Source: CALMZN01 sp964443785
Lineage (GTDB): Bacteria; Patescibacteriota; Patescibacteriia; UBA1558; GWA2-36-10
Assembly (NCBI GenBank): GCA_964443785.1
Contig: CAYUER010000003.1
Span: 1 to 54,297 of the forward strand
DNA: 54,297 nt
Direction: 5' to 3'
Shown here: positions 17,125-26,308 of the stretch, one piece after another
How positions within the stretch are numbered: position 1 is the first letter of the stretch
Layout: every line of letters starts with the position of its first letter
Translations under genes and position numbers: made by a program
The notes under the pieces: model-generated
What the model saw: only the letters and a program-made list of their open reading frames with translations
What the model was told of the DNA's origin: nothing
Databases searched by the model: none

Positions 17125-17550
17125 TTATTCTTCTATTTTGACACCCATCTGACGAGCAGTGCCAGCAATAATACGCTTGGCTGCCTCTAAATCAGTAGTG
17201 TTCAGATCAGACATCTTGGCTTTGGCAATCTCAGTCAACTGAGCATCAGTCAAAATACCAACCTTGTCCTGCAATGGCTTGCTGGAACCTTTTTCCAATT
17301 TCAAAGCTTTTTTGATCAACTCTGAGGCTGGGGCAGTCTTCAAGATAAAATCAAAAGTACGATCAGTGTAGATAGTCATCTCTACTGGTACGACTTCACC
17401 CATCCTGTCTTTGGTAGCATCATTGAATCTGACTACAAAATCTTGGATGTTTAGACCATGGGGTCCCAAAGCAGTACCGACTGGAGGTGCTGGGGTAGCT
17501 TTACCACCTTGGATCTGCAATTTTACTAATTGTTTAATTTCTTTTGCCAT
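17125..17550 (-). CDS. rplK: 50S ribosomal protein L11
   Basis: 141 residues, exactly the usual length. N-terminal domain 'LQIQGGKATPAPPVGTALG' and 'PHGLNIQDFV' is canonical. The C-terminal RNA-binding domain ends 'ARQMGVKIEE'. It binds the GTPase-associated centre of 23S rRNA. It lies between nusG and rplA; the 64-nt gap to rplA could hold the L1 autoregulation site, but I cannot assign it from sequence alone. Confidence 0.98.
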   Translation of the reverse strand: MAKEIKQLVKLQIQGGKATPAPPVGTALGPHGLNIQDFVVRFNDATKDRMGEVVPVEMTIYTDRTFDFILKTAPASELIKKALKLEKGSSKPLQDKVGILTDAQLTEIAKAKMSDLNTTDLEAAKRIIAGTARQMGVKIEE

Positions 17551-17566
17551 ATTATTTTAGTTTAAA

Positions 17567-17617
17567 AGTTTTAAAGTTGAAAAGTTAACAAGTTGTAAAC
17601 TTGAGAACTTGCTAACT
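17567..17617. repeat. AAGTT-rich intergenic repeat, copy A
   Basis: AGTTTTAAAGTT (17567-17578) is followed by an inverted pair, AGTTAACAAGTT (17583-17594) and AACTTGCTAACT (17606-17617), with one mismatch. The 12-nt AGTTTTAAAGTT word and the AAGTTA-CAAGT pattern recur between atpD and atpC (32776-32834). Confidence 0.55.
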
Positions 17618-17629
17618 TGCGAACTTAAT

Positions 17630-18175
17630 TTATACTTTCTTAATTTGTAAAAAATCCAATTCTACTGGCGTCTCGCGACCAAACATGGAGACCAGTACTT
17701 TGGCTTTGCCGCGTGCCTCATCAATATCAGACACTTTTCCTTCATAATCTTTGAATGGTCCATCAACAATTTTGACCAACTCACCAATCTCGATATCGAT
17801 TTTGTATTCTGGCTCTTCTTGACCCATGCGTTGCAACAGTGATTTCATCTCTTCGTCAGAAACTGGAGTCGGAGTAGTACCTGAGCCGACAAAACCGGTG
17901 ACATTTGGTGTATTACGCACTACATACCAAGAAGCGTCAGTCACGATCATATTGACCAAGACATAGCCAGGAAAAATCTTTTCTTTGATGGTCTTACGCT
18001 TGCCATTTTTGATTTTTATCTTGCTTTCAGTAGGAATCAAGATATCAAAAATCTTGTCCTCCATATCCATGGATTCTATCCTCTGGCGCAAATTTCTGGA
18101 TACATTTTCTTCGTAGCCAGAATAAGTATGCAAGACGTACCAGCGTCGACCTTGTTGGGCTGTTTGCTTTGGCAT
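17630..18175 (-). CDS. nusG: Transcription termination/antitermination factor NusG
   Basis: 181 residues. N-terminal NGN domain: 'RRWYVLHTYSGYEENVSRNL', 'KIFPGYVLVNM', 'WYVVRNTPNVTGFVG'. C-terminal KOW domain (~125-181): 'GELVKIVDGPFKDYEGKV' ending 'PVELDFLQIKKV'. NusG binds RNA polymerase and links it to ribosomes or Rho. It is placed between secE and rplK as in most bacteria. Confidence 0.98.
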   Translation of the reverse strand: MPKQTAQQGRRWYVLHTYSGYEENVSRNLRQRIESMDMEDKIFDILIPTESKIKIKNGKRKTIKEKIFPGYVLVNMIVTDASWYVVRNTPNVTGFVGSGTTPTPVSDEEMKSLLQRMGQEEPEYKIDIEIGELVKIVDGPFKDYEGKVSDIDEARGKAKVLVSMFGRETPVELDFLQIKKV

Positions 18176-18201
18176 AGGTATCTTAATTTAACCGGGTTAA
18201 T

Positions 18202-18387
18202 TTATTTAATCAAAACTAATTCTAAAATTTTACTCAAACCATAATCAGCGGCACCCAAAAATACAGCCACAATAACTGAAATCAAAATCACCACTAAAGT
18301 ATGATTGATGGTAGTTTGACGGCTGGGCCAAACTACTTTAGCCAATTCTTCCTTGGCTCCTTTGAAATAATCGCCTAATTTACTCAT
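18202..18387 (-). CDS. secE: Preprotein translocase subunit SecE
   Basis: 61 residues with one membrane helix (~30-52). The conserved entry 'KEELAKVVWPSRQTTINHT' is diagnostic of the minimal bacterial SecE. It stabilises SecY in the Sec channel. First gene of the operon, 26 nt before nusG. The leader carries a 9-bp hairpin at 18411 after the promoter at 18443. Confidence 0.96.
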   Translation of the reverse strand: MSKLGDYFKGAKEELAKVVWPSRQTTINHTLVVILISVIVAVFLGAADYGLSKILELVLIK

Positions 18388-18410
18388 ATGGGGAAAAAAT
18401 AAGTTCTTTA

Positions 18411-18431
18411 AAACAGCTTGGGAAGCTGTTT
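18411..18431 (-). promoter_or_regulatory. Leader hairpin upstream of secE
   Basis: AAACAGCTT, loop of three, AAGCTGTTT: a perfect 9-bp stem in the 5' leader of the secE operon, 12 nt after the -10 box. It could be an mRNA-stabilising or attenuating structure; no role can be assigned. Confidence 0.5.
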
Positions 18432-18442
18432 AATGTGCCATT

Positions 18443-18471
18443 AGTATATCATAAAGAAAAAGTTTTGGCAA
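18443..18471 (-). promoter_or_regulatory. Promoter of secE-nusG-rplK-rplA
   Basis: Minus-strand TTGCCA (18466-18471), 17-nt spacer, TATACT (18443-18448) with TGA directly before it (extended -10). The leader to secE is about 50 nt. Confidence 0.8.
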
Positions 18472-18537
18472 GAGCCCACAAATATTGGGTTTTTACCCCT
18501 TTCTAGCCAAATTTAGCCACCAAGAAAAGCTTGGTCT

Positions 18538-19233
18538 TTATTGTGTTTTCTGCAAATAAGCCAACAAATAATTCCTTTTGTACTTTTTTTCACCCAAGCG
18601 AGCGTAGCCTGATTTTTTAAAAATTTTTTTGATCATAAAAAAGTGACCATACATTTGCCGAAAATCCTGCTCACTAAAAACTCTTTCTGTGAGCTTGAGA
18701 TCCTTCATAAAATAAGTATCCTGCTCTAACCCTGGGCTTAATTTTAATAAATTTTTAGCATTTTTATCACCATCTTTGCACAAAGCTCTGACAAAAAAAT
18801 ACCCACCCTTTTGGAGAGTGCGATACACTTCTTGTAAATAAATCGCTCTTTCTTTTTCATTCAAAGAATTGGAAGACGTGATATCCAAAGCTAAATCAAA
18901 ATATCGATCAGTAAAAGGATAGCTGGAGCCAATATTTTTTTTGATATACCTAACATTTTTTTGAATACGCAAAATTGTAGCCCGCTCAAATGCTATTTTT
19001 ATAGCGGTATCAGATATTTCCAAGCCGACAACTTGATTGCCAAGCTCTGCCAAATAATTGGCATTACGACCAGTGCCCGAGCCCAGATCTAAAATTTTTA
19101 AATTGCTTAGCTCTAATTTCTCTTCTTTTTTTAAGTATTTCAAAAAACGCAAAGTATCATTTTGTGGTTCAGCTTTTTTGGTAACTAGTTTGGGATCTTG
19201 GTACTCCTCTTCCCAAGTAGCAAATTGCGGCAT
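18538..19233 (-). CDS. Class I SAM-dependent methyltransferase
   Basis: 231 residues. A Rossmann methyltransferase with motif I 'ILDLGSGTGRNANYLAELG' (~residues 45-63), then 'QVVGLEISDTAIKIA' and motif IV-like 'FDLALDITSSNSLNE', ending with 'VYRTLQKGGYFFVRAL'. It resembles tellurite-resistance TehB-like or UbiE-like small-molecule methyltransferases; the substrate is unknown. It follows the polytopic gene by 4 nt, so co-transcription is likely. A small hairpin (18519-18535) follows the stop without a T-tract. Confidence 0.88.
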   Translation of the reverse strand: MPQFATWEEEYQDPKLVTKKAEPQNDTLRFLKYLKKEEKLELSNLKILDLGSGTGRNANYLAELGNQVVGLEISDTAIKIAFERATILRIQKNVRYIKKNIGSSYPFTDRYFDLALDITSSNSLNEKERAIYLQEVYRTLQKGGYFFVRALCKDGDKNAKNLLKLSPGLEQDTYFMKDLKLTERVFSEQDFRQMYGHFFMIKKIFKKSGYARLGEKKYKRNYLLAYLQKTQ

Positions 19234-19237
19234 TTAT

Positions 19238-21013
19238 TTATTTCTTTAAAAATATACGCCAATTATTTTTATGATACACTTCTTGCCAATCTTGTGTGCT
19301 GATATTTTTTTTGGGCAAATGAATGACCAAATCTTCACCGCCATTGGGATATCGGTCTGCCCAAAAAAATAAAGAAAAATATCCATCATTATTATCAGCT
19401 TGATCATCATACAAAAGCAAGCTATCAATGCGCGGCTCTTTACCTTGATTGATAATATTCATAAAATCTACAGGACTTTGGGCTTCAGACATTGCCCTGA
19501 CTTCAGCTAGACGCTGACTATACTGCACAGCCTGGTGACTAAAATGCGGACTAAAAGCAATATAATAAGACAAAGGTAAATAAGCATTGAGATTGGCTGT
19601 GCCACTAGTCAGCCAGGTGCGTGATTGATAATCAGGTACAGCTTGCCTAATATCATCAGCTAATTTTGGCGCCCTACTATCTGCCTGCAAATCTTTTTCA
19701 ATCTGTCTAATAATCACTGGGTCATCGAGCCAACGAACCAAAGGAAGCTGCGAAAAAAGCATGATCAAAATAATGACCAGCAAAATATTCGATTGCTGAC
19801 TGTGTCTTTTTTTAATGAGATCAAAAACATACAAAGACATCATAGTCAAACCCACGGCCAAACTAGCTCCCCCCAAAAACATAAAAGGTTTGTAGGCTTG
19901 CACTGGATGATAGCCGACTAAATATAAAACTACGCTAAACAATTGATAAAAATACGAAAATATTAAAACCCCCGCTATATTTTTGATAGCTATATTTTTT
20001 TGATAAAAATATACTAAACCCACTACTCCCCCTAACAACAATAAACCTCTCCAAGAAACACTAGACCAAGGAATAAAGGTAAATAAATCAGAAAAAATAA
20101 AAAATTTAGCCTGCCAATTTTCTATACCGTATTTGAAAAAAGATAATAGCAAGGGTAGCCAAAAAATAGCCGATACCAGAACCATCAATAGACCATTGAT
20201 AAAAAACTTTTTAAGCTGATTTTTTTTATCTTGAGCTAATAAAGCTGTGCAAAAAAGAAAAGGCAATAAAATAAACCACCAAAAATAAAACAACAAAAAC
20301 AACAAACCAGCGCTAATACCTAAAAATAAATAATATTTTTTATCCCAGTGCTTGACGGTCGATAGGGCTGACCAAAAAATCAACCAAATAACCGACAACA
20401 AGGCAGCCAAGGCTTCGTAGGGCTTGAGTAACAAAGCATCAAAATCAGTGATCAATAATAAAAAAATAGGTAATAAAGCAGCAAAGTAAGGATGGCTAAT
20501 GATCGGTAATTTCTCTTGATTGGCTGGAAAAATTTTTGACCAAAATAATCTCTGCCAATAATAAGTACCCCAAAACCAAAGAATGAGAGTACCCATGATA
20601 CCAATTTTAGCAGCAGCTATACCACTATGCACGAAAAATTTAGCAGCCAAGCCAGTCACCCAAAAATACAGGGGCGGATAAAAATTGGGTAGCCAATGAT
20701 AATAAAAATCTTTACTTGCATCACCAAACATCACGTGACCCAAATAGCCAGACACTAAAAGCTCATCGCCAACTGTGCCCCACCACATGCTTTTTAAGTC
20801 CTTGGCCAAAACAACATAAAACAAAACAATCAAGCCACCAAAAATACTCAAAAAATAAATTGGTCTATATTTGCGCCAATAACCAATAGCAAAAAACAAA
20901 ACAAAAATAGCTAGCAAAAATTTACTCAAAGCTAAAATATTTAAAGTATTCAGACTAATAATCTGTTCCATTTTTGAGGTAAAAAACATGAACTTGAAAT
21001 AAATCAAATTCAT
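19238..21013 (-). CDS. Polytopic membrane protein, GT-C glycosyltransferase-like
   Basis: 591 residues with about 12 hydrophobic segments. After the second helix a non-cytosolic loop has 'WGTVGDELLVSGYLG', an acidic pair typical of GT-C active-site loops, and then 'FYPPLYFWVTGL', which recalls arabinofuranosyltransferase-like (AftA-type) proteins. The C-terminal ~140 residues form a soluble domain. Probably it transfers a sugar from a polyprenyl donor outside the membrane; donor and acceptor are unknown. The family call is from motifs only. Several in-frame ATGs lie in the first 15 codons. Confidence 0.65.
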   Translation of the reverse strand: MNLIYFKFMFFTSKMEQIISLNTLNILALSKFLLAIFVLFFAIGYWRKYRPIYFLSIFGGLIVLFYVVLAKDLKSMWWGTVGDELLVSGYLGHVMFGDASKDFYYHWLPNFYPPLYFWVTGLAAKFFVHSGIAAAKIGIMGTLILWFWGTYYWQRLFWSKIFPANQEKLPIISHPYFAALLPIFLLLITDFDALLLKPYEALAALLSVIWLIFWSALSTVKHWDKKYYLFLGISAGLLFLLFYFWWFILLPFLFCTALLAQDKKNQLKKFFINGLLMVLVSAIFWLPLLLSFFKYGIENWQAKFFIFSDLFTFIPWSSVSWRGLLLLGGVVGLVYFYQKNIAIKNIAGVLIFSYFYQLFSVVLYLVGYHPVQAYKPFMFLGGASLAVGLTMMSLYVFDLIKKRHSQQSNILLVIILIMLFSQLPLVRWLDDPVIIRQIEKDLQADSRAPKLADDIRQAVPDYQSRTWLTSGTANLNAYLPLSYYIAFSPHFSHQAVQYSQRLAEVRAMSEAQSPVDFMNIINQGKEPRIDSLLLYDDQADNNDGYFSLFFWADRYPNGGEDLVIHLPKKNISTQDWQEVYHKNNWRIFLKK

Positions 21014-21023
21014 GTTAGATATA

Positions 21024-21689
21024 TTATTTGATTATAATACTTTGATAAAAAATTTCAAATTTGTCATCTTTGACAGCTCCATTGCTAATCTGATAAATCG
21101 TTTTGTCTTTGGCAATCATCACTGTCTCACTATACCACTCTGGAATAGTAGCTGTGGTTACTAAAACTTTAGTAGCCGGCAATCCATTGACAGTAATTTT
21201 TGCTTTTTCTACTTTTCTGTCAGTAAACTGCTTTCCAATATCAGTAATCAGCTTGTCTACTGTAGTATCTGAGCTTTTATCAACAAGGATACCCCACAAA
21301 GCATCCTCTCCCATAGTAGGTGGAGTCAAACTAATACCAGAAACCTCACCCACCTGATCACTGACAGTATCCTCGATCTTCCAACCTTTAGGATAAAAAA
21401 ATGAAAGATTATAATTAGTGCTTGTATAATTTACCCATTCTTGCGGGGCATTTTCATCCTGCTTAGTCTGTTCTTCTAGTTTTTTCTGCTCTTCATTTAA
21501 CTTTTGCTCCAATTCACTGGCTTTGTTTTTGGCTTCTTCTGCTTGCTTAGCTACTTCCAAGACCTTATCATCGCCCTGCTTTTTTTGCCAGGAATAGGTC
21601 AATCCGCCAGCTACTAGTGCAGTAACCACTACCGCCACCATGATACCTACTACTACATTACCAGAGCGATCCATTAAATTTAATTTCAT
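21024..21689 (-). CDS. Membrane-anchored protein with coiled coil and PsbP-like domain
   Basis: 221 residues. A short cytoplasmic start (MKLNLMDRSGN), one membrane helix (~12-32), a coiled coil rich in Glu/Lys/Gln (~36-78), and an extracytoplasmic domain from 'NYTSTNYNLSFFYPKGW' to 'DDKFEIFYQSIIIK'. That domain has the layout of small PsbP-like or DcrB-like lipid/protein-binding folds seen often in CPR genomes. Function unknown. It lies 26 nt after gyrB on the same strand. Confidence 0.7.
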   Translation of the reverse strand: MKLNLMDRSGNVVVGIMVAVVVTALVAGGLTYSWQKKQGDDKVLEVAKQAEEAKNKASELEQKLNEEQKKLEEQTKQDENAPQEWVNYTSTNYNLSFFYPKGWKIEDTVSDQVGEVSGISLTPPTMGEDALWGILVDKSSDTTVDKLITDIGKQFTDRKVEKAKITVNGLPATKVLVTTATIPEWYSETVMIAKDKTIYQISNGAVKDDKFEIFYQSIIIK

Positions 21690-21715
21690 CTCATTAAAAA
21701 TTTAGTTTATTAATA

Positions 21716-23731
21716 TTATATATCTAAATTCTTCACTGACTTGGCATGAGTCTGAATGAATTTCTTTCTAGGTGCCACATCAGCGCCCATCAATACTTCA
21801 AACACTTCATCAGCTTTGGCTGCCTCATCGACAGTCACTACTTTCAAAATACGACTTTCTGGATTCATGGTAGTTTCCCACAATTGAGTAGGATTCATTT
21901 CACCCAAACCTTTGTATCTTTGTATGTTTAGTTTTGGTCCTTTCTTCACTTCCTTTTCTTCGTCCTCTATTTCAGAGTTTTCTTCGCTATTATCCGTGAC
22001 CAACATATCGAGATCACCAATGTTTAATTTTTTCTTTAGCTTAGCAAGATCTTCTTCATTGTAAACATATTGAATATCTTTGCCTTGTTGCACTCGATAT
22101 AATGGTGGCTGAGCAATGTAGATATGACCTTGTCTGACTAGCTCTGGAAAATGACGATAAAACAAAGTCAAAAGCAAAGTCCTAATGTGCGCGCCATCCA
22201 CATCAGCATCAGTCATGATCACGATACGATCATAGCGCAAATCTTCTATATTGAAAGCCTCTGAAATGTTGGTGCCCAAAGCAATGATCAAAGACTTGAT
22301 TTCATTGTTAGCTAGCATCTTATCAAGACGAGCACGCTCAACATTCAAGATTTTACCACGCAAAGGCAAGATGGCTTGAAATTTGCGATCACGACCCTGT
22401 TTGGCTGAGCCACCGGCTGAATCTCCCTCCACAATAAAGAGCTCAGATTCTTTGGGATCACGACTAGAACAATCAGCTAGCTTACCCGGCAAGGTCAAGC
22501 CCTCAAGCATGCCTTTGCGCAAGACAGTCTCACGAGCGGAGCGAGCAGCCAAACGAGCCTGGGCAGCCAAAAGACATTTGCCCAAAATTTCTTTGGAGTC
22601 ACGAGGATTTTCTTCCAAAAATATTTCCAAGGCTTCAGCAAAAACAGATTCGACTATTGGTCTAACTTCGGCATTGCCCAATTTAGCTTTGGTCTGACCC
22701 TCAAACTGCGGATCAGGCAATTTCACACTGACTATAGCTGTCAAACCTTCACGCACATCATCAGAAGTCAGATTGTCATCTTTTTCTTTCAAAAAGCCAT
22801 TCTTACGAGCATATTTATTGAGTACTCTAGTCAAAGCTGCTTTGAAGCCGACTAGATGCATACCACCCTCGATATTGTGAATATTATTGGCAAAGGAATA
22901 CATCACCTCGCGATAATCAGTAGTATACTGAAAAGCTACTTCTACTTGAATCTCATCTTTAGCTTTATTGACGTAAAAAACTTTTTCTTGTTTTACTTCG
23001 TTGTTAAAATTGAGATGACGAATATAAGAAGCAATGCCGCCTTCAAAAAAATAACGATATTTTTTGATATTTTGAGGTTCACGCTCGTCATAAATATTGA
23101 TTTTGACACCCTTGGTCAAATAAGCTTGCTGACGCAAATGCTCAACGACAATATCCCAATCATAATCTAAAACTGTAAAAATAGTAGGATCAGCTTGAAA
23201 AATCTGAGTAGTGCCAGTGCTATCAGCCTTGCCGATTGGTGCTACTTTAGCCACTGCTTTACCACGCTTGTATTCTTGCATCCAAATTTTACCTTCGCGA
23301 CGCACTTCGGTCCGCATATATGAAGACAAAGCATTGACCACTGAAACACCGACGCCATGCAAACCACCAGAAACTTTGTAGCCACCACCGCCAAACTTAC
23401 CACCAGCATGCAGAGTGGTCATGACTGTCTCTAGAGCTGACTTTTTGGTTTGCTTATGAATGTCTACTGGAATACCACGACCATTATCTGACACTAAAAC
23501 TTTATTATCAGGCAAAAGCTTGACCTCAATAGTATCAGCATGACCACCCATAGCTTCATCAATGCCATTGTCAACAACTTCCCAAATCAAATGATGTAGA
23601 CCTGCTGAGGCAGTATTACCAATATACATACCTGGTCTTTTGCGCACTGGGTCAAGGCCTTCGAGCACTGTGATATTTTCCGCTGTGTAGCCCTCTTTTT
23701 TTGCTGATTTTTTGATTTCTTCCTTGGACAT
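21716..23731 (-). CDS. gyrB: DNA gyrase subunit B
   Basis: 671 residues from the ATG at 23731; the frame extends 3 codons to a TTG, which is less likely. It drives ATP-dependent negative supercoiling with GyrA. Seen: the GHKL ATPase ('DPVRKRPGMYIG', 'EVVDNGIDEA', 'DNGRGIPV', 'GLHGVGVSVVNALS'), the Toprim domain ('EGDSAGGSAKQGRDR', 'PLRGKILNVE', 'MTDADVDGAHIRTLLLT'), and the GyrB tail 'QRYKGLGEMNPTQLWETTM'. A 25-residue acidic insert (SEENSEIEDEEKE) precedes the tail. gyrA is not in this window. The promoter is at 23786. Confidence 0.97.
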   Translation of the reverse strand: MSKEEIKKSAKKEGYTAENITVLEGLDPVRKRPGMYIGNTASAGLHHLIWEVVDNGIDEAMGGHADTIEVKLLPDNKVLVSDNGRGIPVDIHKQTKKSALETVMTTLHAGGKFGGGGYKVSGGLHGVGVSVVNALSSYMRTEVRREGKIWMQEYKRGKAVAKVAPIGKADSTGTTQIFQADPTIFTVLDYDWDIVVEHLRQQAYLTKGVKINIYDEREPQNIKKYRYFFEGGIASYIRHLNFNNEVKQEKVFYVNKAKDEIQVEVAFQYTTDYREVMYSFANNIHNIEGGMHLVGFKAALTRVLNKYARKNGFLKEKDDNLTSDDVREGLTAIVSVKLPDPQFEGQTKAKLGNAEVRPIVESVFAEALEIFLEENPRDSKEILGKCLLAAQARLAARSARETVLRKGMLEGLTLPGKLADCSSRDPKESELFIVEGDSAGGSAKQGRDRKFQAILPLRGKILNVERARLDKMLANNEIKSLIIALGTNISEAFNIEDLRYDRIVIMTDADVDGAHIRTLLLTLFYRHFPELVRQGHIYIAQPPLYRVQQGKDIQYVYNEEDLAKLKKKLNIGDLDMLVTDNSEENSEIEDEEKEVKKGPKLNIQRYKGLGEMNPTQLWETTMNPESRILKVVTVDEAAKADEVFEVLMGADVAPRKKFIQTHAKSVKNLDI

Positions 23732-23785
23732 AAATATCAATTTAAATTAAAATTTTGGCCAAATAATGGCTATATAACTACTAGT

Positions 23786-23814
23786 ATTTTAGCATAAAAT
23801 GCCAAAAAAAACAA
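23786..23814 (-). promoter_or_regulatory. Candidate promoter of gyrB
   Basis: Minus-strand TTGTTT (23809-23814), 17-nt spacer, TAAAAT (23786-23791) with TGC before it (extended -10). The -35 box overlaps the T-tract of the pheT terminator. Confidence 0.55.
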
Positions 23815-23829
23815 CCACAAAATGGTCGT
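23811..23829 (-). terminator. Terminator of the uvrD-pheS-pheT unit
   Basis: Minus-strand ACGACCA, 5-nt loop, TGGTTGT (7 bp with one G-U pair), followed by a run of 8 T (23803-23810). The plus strand also has a T-tract, so it may work both ways. Confidence 0.75.
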
Positions 23830-23880
23830 TTTTTACTCTTATTTTTAGGCTAATATTAGCTAAATATTACCGCAAAAATA

Positions 23881-26307
23881 CTAACGCAATTTTGCTGCGA
23901 ACTTACTAAGCAAAACTGCCAAAATATCAGCCATAATCTTATCGACATCTTCCGTCAGTAGTGTGCGATCATCACTACGAAACTCCAGGTGAAAAGCAAT
24001 TGATTTTTTGTCATCCCCTATTTCCTTACCCATAAAAACATCAAAGGGATCAATATTTTTGATCAAAGCCGAAGTTTTGTAAATATTTTGCACAATATCT
24101 TGCCATTGGATCTTTTTGTCCACCACAATGGCCATGTCTCTATTGACACTAGGAAATTTTGGCAGCAGTTGATATTTTTTGCTTTGACTAATATGTTTGA
24201 TTATTTTAGAAAAATCTAAATCCCAAAAACCAAGAACTGTATTTTTTTTGTGACTAGCCCACAAATCTTTTTTCAAAATACCAAAATAACCCATAGCATC
24301 ACCCTCGACTATGACTGAATGCGCAAAAGTTGCGTAGGGTAAATTGAGGGCTACAAAATCCATCTTTAATCCCCAATATTCAGCAGCTGATTGTAATAAA
24401 CCCTTAATTTCAAAAAAGACTTTTTCTGAATTTCCACTAGACACTTGTATGCCTGTCAAATGTTTTGATTGTTGTGGTAAATATTTTTTATGACTCTGGT
24501 CAACATAATAATGACTCTTCTCATTTTTTTCAAATACTCTTTGTAGCTCAAAAATTTGAAAATTATCATACCAACGACTATTGTCAGCTGCTATGTTCAA
24601 TAAATTTGGCAACAAAGATGTATTTAAATAAGCCTGCTCTGGGCTGATGGCATTTTTTACTTTGATATGTTTGGACATATCAAAAGCCAAAAGATTAGCC
24701 CAAATTTGATTGGTAAAGGGATAAGAATAAACTTCATTGTAGCCCTGAGAATAGGCCAGCCATTGTTTGATATCCCTTTCGGCTTGGACCCTGATATCAA
24801 TAATCGGCTCCTTCATCTCAAGCTTGGGCAACTGCAAGGGAATTTTGTCATAGCCATAAATACGCGCTACCTCCTCGACAATATCTTCTGGAATAGAAAT
24901 ATCTTTAGTCGCCCTAAAACTAGGCACTTGGATAGTATATTTACCTTTTTTATTATTGACCTCAAATTGCAATCTTTTTAAAATATCAATAATTTCTTTG
25001 CTCGGTATAGTTACGCCAAAACGATCATTGATCAACGTCTCACTCACTTCCAAAGTAATCTTGGGAAAAGGATTGTTGTTGACATCAGCTACCTCACTAC
25101 GCACTCGAGCTTCTGGGCAAACTTTTAGCAAAAGTTCTACCGCCTTGTCTAGTGCCACTAGTGTCATTTCTGGATCCAAAGATTTTTCAAAGCGAGCGCT
25201 ACTTTCGCTACGCAAATTCAAAAATTGAGAAGCTTGTCTAATGGTAGCGGCTTTAAAATTGGCCGATTCAAACAATACTTCGGTAGTATCTGAGCTAATC
25301 TCACTATTTTGTCCGCCCATGATGCCGGCGATGGCTAAATATTTTTTGCCATCACCAATCATCAAAACTTTTTCTGACAGCTTGCGTTTTATCCCATCCA
25401 AACTAATGAATTTCTCAGACTTCTTGGCTGAGCTGACTACTATATTGTGACCACTGAGCTGCTTGGCATCAAAAGCATGCAAGGGCTGACCCAATTCATA
25501 CATAACATAGTTGGTAATATCAACTACATTATTGATTGGACGAAGACCGACTGATTGCAATCTGACTTTGAGCCACCAAGGAGATTCGGCTACTTTGACA
25601 TTATCCAGCAAGACAGCACTATACCTATGACAATCTTTATTTTGAATATTGACTTTAATTTTGACTTTATTTTCACCTTTGATCGGAGTATGTTGATAAG
25701 GAGCAAGCTTGAGCTTGTAAATAGCTGCCAATTCTCGAGCCAAACCATATTGACCCCACAAATCTGGCCGATGATTCATGGATTTGTTATCAATATCCAT
25801 AATAATATCATCGAGTCCCAAAAGTTGACTCAATTCTTGACCTGGTTTACCAGGAAAAGCAGACAAATCTAAAATTTCTCTTTCTGATGATTGATTGAAT
25901 AAATTGGCAATACCTATCTCCGGCACAGAAACTATCATGCCCTGACTCTCGACACCACGTATCTTAGCTGGTGCTAGCTCTACCCACTCACCTTGACCAT
26001 GCCACTTCACACGACTACCCACAGTAGCTACAGCTACCAGCATGCCTTTACTCAAATTAGTACCGCCACAAACTATTTGTTCGGTGCTTTTACCAATATT
26101 AACTTGGCAGACTTGCAATAAATCAGCTTGTGGATGTTTGGCTAATTCTACTATCTGACCAACTACAATGCCTTTGAGTTGTTCGGCCTGCAGAGTAATA
26201 CCTTCCACTTCGACTGTAGACATAGTCAAAGCCAACTCTAGTTCTTTTGGACTAAGATTACTTGGAAGTTTTAACCAATTTTTTACCCAATTTAATGAAA
26301 GATACAT
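23881..26307 (-). CDS. pheT: Phenylalanine--tRNA ligase beta subunit
   Basis: 808 residues, full length. It pairs with PheS as an alpha2-beta2 enzyme. Domains in order: EMAP/OB tRNA-binding (~40-150, 'VVGQIVELAKHPQADLLQVCQV'-like), B3/B4 editing domain (~210-385, 'MNHRPDLWGQYGLARELAA' just before it), B5 (~400-475), the catalytic-like core, and a C-terminal FDX-ACB anticodon domain (~715-808, 'FPSVNRDMAIVVDK'). It starts 1 nt after the pheS stop. Confidence 0.97.
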   Translation of the reverse strand: MYLSLNWVKNWLKLPSNLSPKELELALTMSTVEVEGITLQAEQLKGIVVGQIVELAKHPQADLLQVCQVNIGKSTEQIVCGGTNLSKGMLVAVATVGSRVKWHGQGEWVELAPAKIRGVESQGMIVSVPEIGIANLFNQSSEREILDLSAFPGKPGQELSQLLGLDDIIMDIDNKSMNHRPDLWGQYGLARELAAIYKLKLAPYQHTPIKGENKVKIKVNIQNKDCHRYSAVLLDNVKVAESPWWLKVRLQSVGLRPINNVVDITNYVMYELGQPLHAFDAKQLSGHNIVVSSAKKSEKFISLDGIKRKLSEKVLMIGDGKKYLAIAGIMGGQNSEISSDTTEVLFESANFKAATIRQASQFLNLRSESSARFEKSLDPEMTLVALDKAVELLLKVCPEARVRSEVADVNNNPFPKITLEVSETLINDRFGVTIPSKEIIDILKRLQFEVNNKKGKYTIQVPSFRATKDISIPEDIVEEVARIYGYDKIPLQLPKLEMKEPIIDIRVQAERDIKQWLAYSQGYNEVYSYPFTNQIWANLLAFDMSKHIKVKNAISPEQAYLNTSLLPNLLNIAADNSRWYDNFQIFELQRVFEKNEKSHYYVDQSHKKYLPQQSKHLTGIQVSSGNSEKVFFEIKGLLQSAAEYWGLKMDFVALNLPYATFAHSVIVEGDAMGYFGILKKDLWASHKKNTVLGFWDLDFSKIIKHISQSKKYQLLPKFPSVNRDMAIVVDKKIQWQDIVQNIYKTSALIKNIDPFDVFMGKEIGDDKKSIAFHLEFRSDDRTLLTEDVDKIMADILAVLLSKFAAKLR

Positions 26308-26308
26308 A

